Shown here one piece after another: positions 53,318 to 64,000 of a stretch of 64,000 nt of DNA. The DNA comes from Massilia yuzhufengensis (lineage in GTDB: Bacteria; Pseudomonadota; Gammaproteobacteria; Burkholderiales; Burkholderiaceae_D). The translations under genes and the position numbers were made by a program. Within the stretch, counting starts at the first letter, position 1. Every line of letters starts with the position of its first letter. The notes under the pieces were generated by a model. It searched no databases. It was not told the origin of the DNA and worked only from the letters and a program-made list of their open reading frames with translations. The stretch covers positions 1 to 64,000 of the forward strand of contig NZ_FOLD01000024.1 in assembly GCF_900112225.1 (NCBI RefSeq), given 5' to 3'.

Positions 53318-54970
53318 CTAGGCGGTTGGCAGGCGGTGCTCGTGATAGATGTCGCGCAGCTTGTTCTTCTGGATCTTGCCGGTGCCGCCCATCGGCAGCG
53401 CCTCGGTAAACACCACGTCGTCCGGGATCCACCACTTGGCGACCTTGTCGTCGAACCAGGCCAGCAGTTCTTCGCGCGTGACGTCCGCGCCGGGACGCTT
53501 GACCACCACCAGCAGCGGGCGCTCGGACCATTTCGGATGCTGCACGCCGATGCAGGCCGCCTGCAGCACGGCCGGGTGCGACATGGCGACGTTCTCCAAA
53601 TCGATCGAACCGATCCACTCGCCGCCCGACTTGATCACGTCCTTGCTGCGGTCCGTGATCTGCAGGTAGCCGTCGGCATCGATGGTGGCCACGTCGCCGG
53701 TCGGGAACCAGCCATCCTGCAGCACGTCCCCACCCTCGCCGCGGAAGTAGCCCGACACCACCCACGGCCCCTTCACCAGCAGGTGGCCATAGGTGCTGCC
53801 GTCCCACGGCAGCTCGCTGCCGTCGTCGTCGACGATCTTCATGTCGACGCCATAGATGGCGTGGCCCTGCTTGCGCAGCACGGCGCGCTGCTCGGCTGCC
53901 GGCAGCGTCTTGTGGCGGCCCATCAGGGTGCAGGCGGTGCCCAGCGGCGACATCTCGGTCATGCCCCAGGCGTGCACCACCTCCACGCCCAGCTGGTCGA
54001 TCAGCGTGTCCATCATCGCCGGTGGACAGGCCGAGCCGCCGATGACGGTGCGGCGGAAGCTCGAGAAGCGCAGGTCGTTCTGCAGCACATGGTTGACCAG
54101 GCCAAGCCACACGGTAGGCACCCCGGCCGAGAAGGTCACGCCTTCGCTTTCGAACAGTTCGTAGAGCGACTTGCCATCGAGCGCCGGGCCGGGGAACACC
54201 ATCTTGGCGCCCGACAGCGGCACCGAATACGGCAGGCCCCAGGCGTTCACATGGAACATCGGCACCACCGGCAGCACGGTGTCGGCCGCCGACACATTCA
54301 GCGCGTTCGGCATCGCCGAGGCATACGCGTGCAGCACGGTGGAACGGTGCGAATACAGCGCGCCCTTGGGATTCCCGGTCGTGCCCGAGGTGTAGCACAG
54401 GCTCGCTGCCGATCGTTCGTCGAACTGCGGCCAGGCGTACTGGCCGGAAGAAGTGGCAATCAGGTCCTCGTAGCACAGCAAGGTCGGGATCGACGTTTCG
54501 AGCGGCATGTGGGCGCGCTCGCACATCGCCACGTAGCCCTTGATGGTCTTGCAGTGGCGCGCCATCGCTTCGATCGCCGGCAGGAACGTCATGTCGAAGA
54601 ACAGGTACTGGCCTTCGGCATGGTTGATGATGTAGGCGATCTGCTCCGGATGCAGGCGCGGGTTAATCGTGTGCAGCACGGCGCCGGAGCCGGAGACGGC
54701 GTAATACAGCTCCATGTGGCGGTAGCCGTTCCAGGCCAGGGTGGCCACCCGGTCGCCCATCTGCACCCCCAGGCCGGTAAGCGCCTGCGCCATGCGGCGC
54801 GCGCGCAGCTCGCAGTCGCGGTAGGTATAGCGGTGGATATCCCCTTCCACCCGGCGCGACACGATCTCGTTGCCGCCGTAGTGGCGCGCGGCGAATGCGA
54901 TCACGCTCGATACCAGCAGCGGCTGGTCCATCATCTGGCCCATCAGGGGGCTGGTCGGATACGCGGTCAT
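53318..54970 (-). CDS. Acyl-CoA ligase (long/medium-chain fatty acid, AlkK-like), 550 aa
   Basis: AMP-binding motifs: ASLCYTSGTTGNPKGALYSH (P-loop-like), VPMFHVNAWGLPY, HAWGMTEMSPLGT (adenine pocket), GWFPTGDVATIDADGYLQIT (hinge) and the C-terminal catalytic Lys in LPMGGTGKIQKNKL. It activates fatty acids with ATP and CoA for beta-oxidation. The FadB-like enzyme and thiolase lie 5-12 kb to the left. It is divergent from selO. Confidence 0.93.
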   Translation of the reverse strand: MTAYPTSPLMGQMMDQPLLVSSVIAFAARHYGGNEIVSRRVEGDIHRYTYRDCELRARRMAQALTGLGVQMGDRVATLAWNGYRHMELYYAVSGSGAVLHTINPRLHPEQIAYIINHAEGQYLFFDMTFLPAIEAMARHCKTIKGYVAMCERAHMPLETSIPTLLCYEDLIATSSGQYAWPQFDERSAASLCYTSGTTGNPKGALYSHRSTVLHAYASAMPNALNVSAADTVLPVVPMFHVNAWGLPYSVPLSGAKMVFPGPALDGKSLYELFESEGVTFSAGVPTVWLGLVNHVLQNDLRFSSFRRTVIGGSACPPAMMDTLIDQLGVEVVHAWGMTEMSPLGTACTLMGRHKTLPAAEQRAVLRKQGHAIYGVDMKIVDDDGSELPWDGSTYGHLLVKGPWVVSGYFRGEGGDVLQDGWFPTGDVATIDADGYLQITDRSKDVIKSGGEWIGSIDLENVAMSHPAVLQAACIGVQHPKWSERPLLVVVKRPGADVTREELLAWFDDKVAKWWIPDDVVFTEALPMGGTGKIQKNKLRDIYHEHRLPTA

Positions 54971-55119
54971 CGATGCTCCATGAACAGATTGGCAAGAGTG
55001 TCAACCTGCTCGTTGTGCTGCGTCAACGCAATTCGATGATGCGGCGCAGCATGCGGCGGGACGCACTCGTGCGTGATGCGAATGTGCACGGTACGGTAGA
55101 ATCATGCCGATCGCATGTC

Positions 55120-56622
55120 TTGTTGCTATCGATTCCCGACTTGCCTGGAGCTGCCATTACTGCTGACGAACTTCCCTTCACCAACTCGTTCGCCGAGTTG
55201 CCGCCGGCCTTGTATACCCGGCTGATGCCGACGCCCTTGCCGGCGCCCTATTTCATCGCTGCCAGCGCACCCGCGGCGGCGCTGGTCGGGCTCGACCCGC
55301 AGGCCTTGGCGCAGGAGGATTTCGTCGAGGTGTTTACGGGCAACAAGGTGGCGGTGCGCTCGCAGCCCTTGTCCGCGGTGTATTCCGGCCACCAGTTCGG
55401 GGTCTGGGCCGGCCAGCTGGGCGACGGCCGCGCGATCGTGCTGGGCGACTTGCCCGGGGCGCAGGGCCAGATGGAAATCCAGCTCAAGGGCGCGGGCCTG
55501 ACGCCCTATTCGCGCATGGGCGACGGCCGCGCCGTGCTGCGCTCGTCGATCCGCGAATTCCTGTGCTCGGAAGCGATGGCGGCGCTCGGCATCCCGACCA
55601 CGCGCGCCCTGGCGCTCACCGGTTCGCACCAGCGCGTGATGCGCGAATCGGTCGAAACGGCGGCCGTGGTCACGCGCATGGCGCCGACTTTTATCCGCTT
55701 CGGCTCCTTCGAGCACTGGCACTACAAGAACAAGCAGGATGAGTTGCGCATCCTGGCCGACTACGTCATCAAGCACTGGTACCCGGAATGCGCGGGCGCC
55801 GCCAACCCCTACAAGGAACTGCTGGCCGAAGTCACGCGCCGTACCGCGCGCATGATCGCGCTCTGGCAGTCGGTCGGCTTCATGCACGGCGTCATGAACA
55901 CCGACAATATGTCGATCCTGGGCCTGACGCTGGACTACGGACCCTTCGGCTTCATGGAAGCCTTCGACGCCAACCACATCTGCAACCACACCGACCAGGG
56001 CGGCCGCTATTCGTACGCCAACCAGGTGCCGGTGGGCCACTGGAACTGCTACGCGCTGGGCAATGCGCTGCTGCCGCTGATCGGCACGCCGGAAGATGCC
56101 GAGGAAGCGCTTGACCAGTACCGCCCGGTCTTTGGCGCGAAACTGGACGAGCTGCTGCACGCCAAGCTCGGCCTGCTGGACGCGCGCGGCGGCGACGAAG
56201 CCCTGTTCGACAGCATGTTCCAGCTGCTGCAGGACAATCACGCCGACTTCACCCTGTTCTTCCGCCGCCTCGGCGAGCTGGAGCTTGGCGGCAGCCTTGA
56301 AGCGGACGCGCCCCTGCGCGACCTGTTCCTCGACCGCGCAGCCTTCGACGCCTGGGCCCTGCAATACCGCGCCCGCCTGCGCGCCGAACACAGTGTCGAT
56401 GAGCAGCGGCGCGCCGCCATGCATCGCACCAACCCGAAATACGTGCTGCGCAACTACCTGGCCCAGGCCGCCATCGAGCAGGCCCAGAATGGCGACTACA
56501 GCGGCGTGCACAAGCTGCTGGCCATCCTCGAGCGCCCGTTCGACGAGCAGCCGGAAAACGATGCCTACGCGGCCCTGCCGCCCGACTGGGCAGCCCACCT
56601 CGAAGTGAGCTGCTCTTCCTGA
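55120..56622 (+). CDS. selO: Protein adenylyltransferase SelO (YdiU family), about 500 aa
   Basis: Pseudokinase-fold AMPylase. Visible are SAVYSGHQFGVWAGQLGDGR, LKGAGLTPYSRMGDGRAVLR (nucleotide loop), SIREFLCSEAMAALGIPTTR, HGVMNTDNMSILGLTLDYGP (catalytic/metal Asn and Asp) and the C-terminal CSS, where eukaryotic forms carry Sec. It transfers AMP to Ser, Thr or Tyr of redox proteins. The N-terminus is unclear. No ATG lies at the expected place in frame. TTG codons at 55120, 55123 and 55141 are possible, and an ATT at 55156 is preceded by GGAG with five-base spacing. ATG 55051 would add a leader unlike the family. A possible -10 (TAGAAT) lies at 55097-55102. Confidence 0.9.
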   Translation: MLLSIPDLPGAAITADELPFTNSFAELPPALYTRLMPTPLPAPYFIAASAPAAALVGLDPQALAQEDFVEVFTGNKVAVRSQPLSAVYSGHQFGVWAGQLGDGRAIVLGDLPGAQGQMEIQLKGAGLTPYSRMGDGRAVLRSSIREFLCSEAMAALGIPTTRALALTGSHQRVMRESVETAAVVTRMAPTFIRFGSFEHWHYKNKQDELRILADYVIKHWYPECAGAANPYKELLAEVTRRTARMIALWQSVGFMHGVMNTDNMSILGLTLDYGPFGFMEAFDANHICNHTDQGGRYSYANQVPVGHWNCYALGNALLPLIGTPEDAEEALDQYRPVFGAKLDELLHAKLGLLDARGGDEALFDSMFQLLQDNHADFTLFFRRLGELELGGSLEADAPLRDLFLDRAAFDAWALQYRARLRAEHSVDEQRRAAMHRTNPKYVLRNYLAQAAIEQAQNGDYSGVHKLLAILERPFDEQPENDAYAALPPDWAAHLEVSCSS

Positions 56623-56640
56623 ACCCCCTACGAGACCACC

Positions 56641-57036
56641 ATGAACGACAAAGTGACCAAGACCGACGCCGAATGGCGCGCCCAGCTCGACCCGATGGAA
56701 TACCAGGTAACCCGCCACGCCGCCACCGAGCGCGCCTTCACCGGCAAGTTCTGGGACCACCATGAACACGGCATCTACCACTGCGTGTGCTGCGATACCC
56801 CGCTGTTCGAGTCGGACGCCAAGTTCGATTCCGGCTGCGGCTGGCCCAGCTATTTCCGCGCGCTCGACCCGGCCAACGTGATCGAGAAGACCGACCGCAC
56901 CCACGGCATGTTGCGCACCGAGATCATCTGCGCCGTGTGCGACGCCCACCTGGGCCACGTGTTCCCGGATGGCCCGCCGCCGACCGGCCTGCGCTACTGC
57001 ATCAATTCGGCGTCGATGCGCTTCGAACCGGTCTGA
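56641..57036 (+). CDS. msrB: Peptide-methionine (R)-S-oxide reductase MsrB, 131 aa
   Basis: MsrB motifs are complete: CVCCDTPLF and [12 protein letters not shown] form the two CxxC zinc pairs, [11 protein letters not shown] is the substrate site, and the catalytic Cys is in [14 protein letters not shown]. It reduces Met-R-sulfoxide in proteins with thioredoxin. It lies 18 bp after selO, another redox-repair gene, and 11 bp before yciB. Confidence 0.96.
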   Translation: MNDKVTKTDAEWRAQLDPMEYQVTRHAATERAFTGKFWDHHEHGIYHCVCCDTPLFESDAKFDSGCGWPSYFRALDPANVIEKTDRTHGMLRTEIICAVCDAHLGHVFPDGPPPTGLRYCINSASMRFEPV

Positions 57037-57047
57037 GGAAACCCTAC

Positions 57048-57677
57048 ATGATCAAGTTTTTATTCGACATGCTGCCGGTGATCCTGTTCTTCGGCATGTA
57101 CAAGTATGGCGAAAGCAACCAGGAATGGGCCCACGGCATCGTCACCAACCAGCTTGGCTTCCTGATCTCGGGCGCCGTGCCGGCCTCGCAGTCGCCGATC
57201 CTGCTGGCGACCGTGGTCACGATCCTGGCGACCGTGCTGCAGATCGCTTACCTGCTCGCGCGCCGGCGCAAGGTGGACGGGATGCTGTGGCTGTCGCTGG
57301 GCGTGGTGGTGGTCGCCGGCGGCGCCACCATCTACTTCCATGACGACACCTTCATCAAGTGGAAACCGACGATCCTGTACTGGGCCTTCGGCGCCGCCCT
57401 GCTGCTGGCCCACCTGATCTACCGCAAGAACCTGATGCGCTCGGCCCTGGGGGCCGCCATGAACCTGCCCGAGGCGGTGTGGACCCGCGTGCTGTACGCG
57501 TGGATCGCCTTCTTCGTGGCGCTGGGCCTGCTGAACTTGCTGATGGCCTTCGTGGTCTTCAGTAACGATACCGGCGCCTGGGTCAGCTTTAAATTGTTTG
57601 GCATCACGGGCATCCTGTTTGCCTTCATCGTGATCCAGTCGCTGTTCCTTTCCAAACATATTCAGGAGGATGCATGA
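57048..57677 (+). CDS. yciB: Septation protein A homologue YciB (inner-membrane), 209 aa
   Basis: The N-terminus reads KFLFDMLPVILFFGMYKYG, the signature of YciB/IspZ. Further helices include LLATVVTILATVLQIAYLLA, MLWLSLGVVVVAGGATIYF and WIAFFVALGLLNLLMAFVVF, giving five or six membrane segments. It is linked to cell envelope and septation through contacts with elongasome/divisome proteins. TGAGGA before ATG 57048. Its TGA overlaps the ATG of the BolA gene (ATGA). Confidence 0.93.
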   Translation: MIKFLFDMLPVILFFGMYKYGESNQEWAHGIVTNQLGFLISGAVPASQSPILLATVVTILATVLQIAYLLARRRKVDGMLWLSLGVVVVAGGATIYFHDDTFIKWKPTILYWAFGAALLLAHLIYRKNLMRSALGAAMNLPEAVWTRVLYAWIAFFVALGLLNLLMAFVVFSNDTGAWVSFKLFGITGILFAFIVIQSLFLSKHIQEDA

Positions 57678-57958
57678 GTAACGACCAGAGCCGTACCGAA
57701 CGCCTGCGCGAGCGCCTGCAGGCCGAGCTGGCCCCGAGCCTGCTCGAGATCAGCGATGATTCCCACCTGCACGCCGGCCATGCCGGCGCCGCTTCCGGCG
57801 GCAGCCATTACAGCGTCAAAGTGGTCTCCGAGAAGTTCCAGGGCCTCACGCTGGTCATGCGACATCGTCTTGTGTATGATGCCGTGCACGAAATGATTAA
57901 CAAGGCGGAAATTCACGCGCTGGCCATCACGGCCATCGCACCGTCCGAAGCAGCCTGA
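57674..57958 (+). CDS. bolA: BolA-family protein, 94 aa
   Basis: BolA fold: RLRERLQAELAPSLLEISDD, then HYSVKVVSEKFQGLTLVMRH with the conserved RHRLVYDAV and EIHALAITAI. BolA proteins partner with monothiol glutaredoxins around [2Fe-2S] clusters and affect cell shape. It is coupled to yciB by an ATGA overlap, an arrangement also seen in other Burkholderiales. The secreted PPIase gene follows after 136 bp. Confidence 0.92.
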   Translation: MSNDQSRTERLRERLQAELAPSLLEISDDSHLHAGHAGAASGGSHYSVKVVSEKFQGLTLVMRHRLVYDAVHEMINKAEIHALAITAIAPSEAA

Positions 57959-58094
57959 AGACTGGCCACCCTGTGGCCGCCTTCAGTCAGCTTTAAGAAT
58001 AGTGGCCGACAATCTTTATCGCGAATCGTTGAACCAGAAGTACAAGAACATATCCAATCTCGTCCAAGCACATCTCCCCACAGGAATTCCAGAA

Positions 58095-58874
58095 ATGACT
58101 TTTAAGCCAGCACGCCTGCTGTTCGCCCTGATCGCCGTTGCCGCGGCACCTGCCTTCGCGCAAAACCTCGCCGTGGTCAACGGCAAGCCGATCCCGACTT
58201 CGCGCGTGGAAGAAGCCGTCAAGCAGCTGGTGGCCGCAGGCCGTGGCCAGGATTCGCCGCAGATGCGCATGGCGATCAAGGAAGAAATGATCGCGCGTGA
58301 AGTGCTGATGCAGGAAGCCGTCAAGCAGGGCTACGACAAGAAGCCGGAAGTCAAGGCAGCCCTCGACCAGGCCCGCCAGGCCATCGTCGTCAACCAGCTG
58401 GCGCGCGACTACATGGGCAAGAACCCGGTCTCGGACGCCGAGATCAAGGCGGAATACGACCGCTTCACCAAGCAGACCGGCGACAAGGAATACCACGTGC
58501 GCCACATCCTGCTGGAAAACGAAGCCGACGCCAAAGCCGTGATCGCCAAGATCAAGGCCGGCAGCAAGTTCGAAGAACTCGCCAAGCAATCGAAGGACAC
58601 CGGCACCGCCAACAATGGCGGCGACCTGGACTGGGCAAGCCCATCGTCCTTCCCGCCTGAATTCGCGGCCGGCTTCACCGGCCTGCAAAAAGGCGCCGTG
58701 ACCGAAAATCCAGTCAAGACCGCCAATGGCTTCCACGTCATCAAGCTCGACGACACCCGTGCCGCCAAGCTGCCGACCCTGGAAGAAGTCAAGCCGCAGA
58801 TCGCCGAAGCCCTTACCCAGCAGAAGCTGGAGCAGTTCAAAGAGCAAATGGTCAAAAAGGCAAAGGTGCAGTAA
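58095..58874 (+). CDS. Secreted parvulin-type peptidyl-prolyl isomerase, 259 aa (first of two)
   Basis: It has a cleavable signal (RLLFALIAVAAAPAFAQN), an N-terminal chaperone-like helical part (VVNGKPIPTSRVEEAVKQLV) and a rotamase domain at residues ~130-230 (KEYHVRHILLENEADAKAVI, GGDLDWASPSSFPPEFAA, NGFHVIKLDDTRAAK). It works as a periplasmic folding factor for outer-membrane or exported proteins (PpiC/SurA-like). A nearly identical gene follows 90 bp downstream. Confidence 0.93.
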   Translation: MTFKPARLLFALIAVAAAPAFAQNLAVVNGKPIPTSRVEEAVKQLVAAGRGQDSPQMRMAIKEEMIAREVLMQEAVKQGYDKKPEVKAALDQARQAIVVNQLARDYMGKNPVSDAEIKAEYDRFTKQTGDKEYHVRHILLENEADAKAVIAKIKAGSKFEELAKQSKDTGTANNGGDLDWASPSSFPPEFAAGFTGLQKGAVTENPVKTANGFHVIKLDDTRAAKLPTLEEVKPQIAEALTQQKLEQFKEQMVKKAKVQ

Positions 58875-58964
58875 TATGTCTCACCGCCGGTGCTGCCCTT
58901 CCTTACGGCAGCCGGTTATTGCCGCCCGCGGCGAACTTTCTCGTGTTTAGATAGGACCTCAACA

Positions 58965-59741
58965 ATGATTTTGAAGCCAGCCCGCCTGTTGTTAGCCATG
59001 ATCGCCCTCGTTGCCGCGCCAGCATTCGCGCAGAACATTGCGACCGTCAATGGCAAGCCCATCCCGGCGGCCAAGGTTGACCAGCTGGTCAAGCAAGTCG
59101 TCGCCCAGGGCCGCGGTACCGATTCGCCGCAGCTGCGCGAAGCGATCAAGAAAGACCTGATCGGCCGTGAAGTGCTGATCCAGGAAGCCGACAAGCAAGG
59201 CGTCGGCGGCCGTGCCGACGTCAAGGCAGCGATCGACAACGCCCGCCAGAGCATCATCATCAACGCGATGCTCGCCGACTACGTCAAGAAAAATCCGATC
59301 AAGGATGCCGACATCAAGGCCGAGTACGACAAGTACAAGTCCACGATGGGGGACAAGGAGTACCACGCACGCCACATCCTGGTGGGTACCGAAGACGAAG
59401 CCAAGGCCATCATCGCCAAGCTGAAGGCCGGTTCCAAGTTCGAAGAGCTGGCCAAGCAGTCGAAAGACGGTTCGGCGGCCAACGGCGGCGACCTGGACTG
59501 GGCAAGCCCGGCCAACTACGTGCCTGAGTTCTCGAAAGCCATGATCGCCCTGCAAAAAGGCGCCATCACCGAGACCCCGGTCAAGACCCAGTACGGCTTC
59601 CACGTGATCAAGCTGGAAGACACCCGCGCGGCCAAGATCCCTGCGCTGGACGAAGTCAAGCAGCAGGTCGCGGAACAACTGCAGCAGCGCCAGCTGGCGC
59701 AGTTCCGCGAGAGCCTGGTCAAGAAGGCCAAAGTGCAGTAA
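58965..59741 (+). CDS. Secreted parvulin-type peptidyl-prolyl isomerase, 258 aa (second of two)
   Basis: It shares the layout of the previous gene: signal RLLLAMIALVAAPAFAQN, chaperone part VNGKPIPAAKVDQLVKQVV, rotamase KEYHARHILVGTEDEAKAII, GGDLDWASPANYVPEFSKAM and YGFHVIKLEDTRAAK. Differences are mostly in the helical N-terminal part, which would set client choice. AGGACC precedes the ATG. A terminator follows. The tandem pair is a recent-looking duplication whose copies have already diverged. Confidence 0.93.
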   Translation: MILKPARLLLAMIALVAAPAFAQNIATVNGKPIPAAKVDQLVKQVVAQGRGTDSPQLREAIKKDLIGREVLIQEADKQGVGGRADVKAAIDNARQSIIINAMLADYVKKNPIKDADIKAEYDKYKSTMGDKEYHARHILVGTEDEAKAIIAKLKAGSKFEELAKQSKDGSAANGGDLDWASPANYVPEFSKAMIALQKGAITETPVKTQYGFHVIKLEDTRAAKIPALDEVKQQVAEQLQQRQLAQFRESLVKKAKVQ

Positions 59742-59761
59742 GTCGGTTCTTGCCGATCGAG

Positions 59762-59790
59762 AAGCGCTCCCGAGGGGGCGCTTTTTTTAT
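59762..59790 (+). terminator. Rho-independent terminator after the PPIase pair
   Basis: The arms AAGCGCTCCC and GGGGGCGCTT (one G:T pair) with a tight turn are followed by TTTTTTTAT. It starts about 20 bp after the stop codon. Confidence 0.88.
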
Positions 59791-59819
59791 GTCCGGAGCA
59801 TCAGCACCCCAACTTCGCA

Positions 59820-59967
59820 ACTTCGGGGTCAGGTCTGACATTCGGACACGAACTCTGCGGTAGGACGTCAATCGATGCCTTGCGACTGGAGAAATACCGG
59901 CAACAAGCAGTGGCCCGGCATCGGTACGGCTCAGGCCGTGTCCAAATGTCAGACCTGACCCCGAAGT
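59820..59967. repeat. Family A dispersed inverted-repeat element, copy 3
   Basis: The 31-bp arms at 59820-59850 and 59937-59967 pair with one mismatch. The core is about 86 bp and unlike the other cores. It lies between two terminators, that of the PPIase gene and that of purL. Confidence 0.85.
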
Positions 59968-59974
59968 GCGAAGC

Positions 59975-60002
59975 GAAAAAAAGCGCCTCCTCGGAGGCGC
60001 TT
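59975..60002 (-). terminator. Rho-independent terminator of purL
   Basis: The arms AAGCGCCTCC (59981-59990) and GGAGGCGCTT (59993-60002) form a 10-bp stem. On the minus strand it is followed by a run of T (59975-59982 read as A on the plus strand). It lies 20 bp after the purL stop. Confidence 0.9.
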
Positions 60003-60023
60003 GTCAATTCAACGAACAAACGC

Positions 60024-64000
<3,977 letters not shown>

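Noticed and set aside
51911..55039. Plus-strand open frame of about 1040 codons opposite the M20 and acyl-CoA ligase genes
   Set aside because: Composition is dominated by Arg, His, Gln and Ala, and the opposite strand holds two clear enzyme genes.

Overview
The window is a 64 kb piece of a high-GC betaproteobacterial chromosome. It most resembles Massilia or a close relative (Oxalobacteraceae, Burkholderiales). That placement is an inference from gene content and protein sequence style: a DUF4936 gene behind ygfZ, an OsmC-YcaO fusion, a PEP-CTERM protein, LpxO, a Massilia-type hybrid kinase remnant and a YdiU/SelO protein ending in CSS. No rRNA or tRNA gene and no CRISPR array was seen.

Layout. 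Positions 1-4550 look accessory. A tight minus-strand run of seven small genes (306-3289) carries a PD-(D/E)XK-like protein and a GIY-YIG/DUF3553 protein. Next to it is a tyrosine recombinase gene broken by an in-frame TAG, and then a small HTH protein on the plus strand. From 4.9 to 20 kb come an OsmC-YcaO fusion, a DUF1906 multidomain protein, a decayed hybrid histidine kinase, a flagellin with a clear terminator, a DUF4394 lipoprotein convergent with an ECF sigma/anti-sigma pair, an AI-2E family permease, CheV and a glycolipid-binding-domain protein.

From 20 to 30 kb are a divergent MarR/siderophore-interacting-protein pair, RlhA (23S rRNA hydroxylation), a Bug-type solute-binding protein, a Pro/Gly-rich PEP-CTERM protein, a glutathione transferase, WrbA, LpxO, small proteins and a PRMT-like methyltransferase. 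From 30 to 38 kb is a housekeeping block. mltG-tmk-holB-pilZ is translationally coupled or tightly spaced on the minus strand, followed by a GNAT gene and by tatD and an ankyrin gene. ygfZ-DUF4936-NRDE runs divergently on the plus strand. From 38 to 40 kb is a two-gene phytanoyl-CoA dioxygenase/methyltransferase operon.

From 40 to 55 kb genes of acyl-CoA and organic-acid metabolism dominate: two SDRs, a Dabb protein, a thiolase, an MHS-type MFS symporter, a FadB-like bifunctional enzyme, a CocE/NonD hydrolase, an M20 amidohydrolase and an acyl-CoA ligase. A YvbH-like PH-domain protein sits among them. From 55 to 64 kb are selO, msrB-yciB-bolA, two tandem secreted parvulins and purL, which runs off the right edge.

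Two dispersed repeat families thread through the intergenic gaps. Family A has three copies of a 31-bp inverted repeat around unrelated cores (20932-21094, 49032-49126, 59820-59967). Family B is a short palindrome built on CCGGCGAAGGCCGG, or its relative with CCTGCGC at the centre. The best candidate for something undescribed is the compact operon at 306-3289. Other leads are the DUF1906/cysteine-hydrolase-like protein, the dioxygenase/methyltransferase pair and the unusual start of selO.
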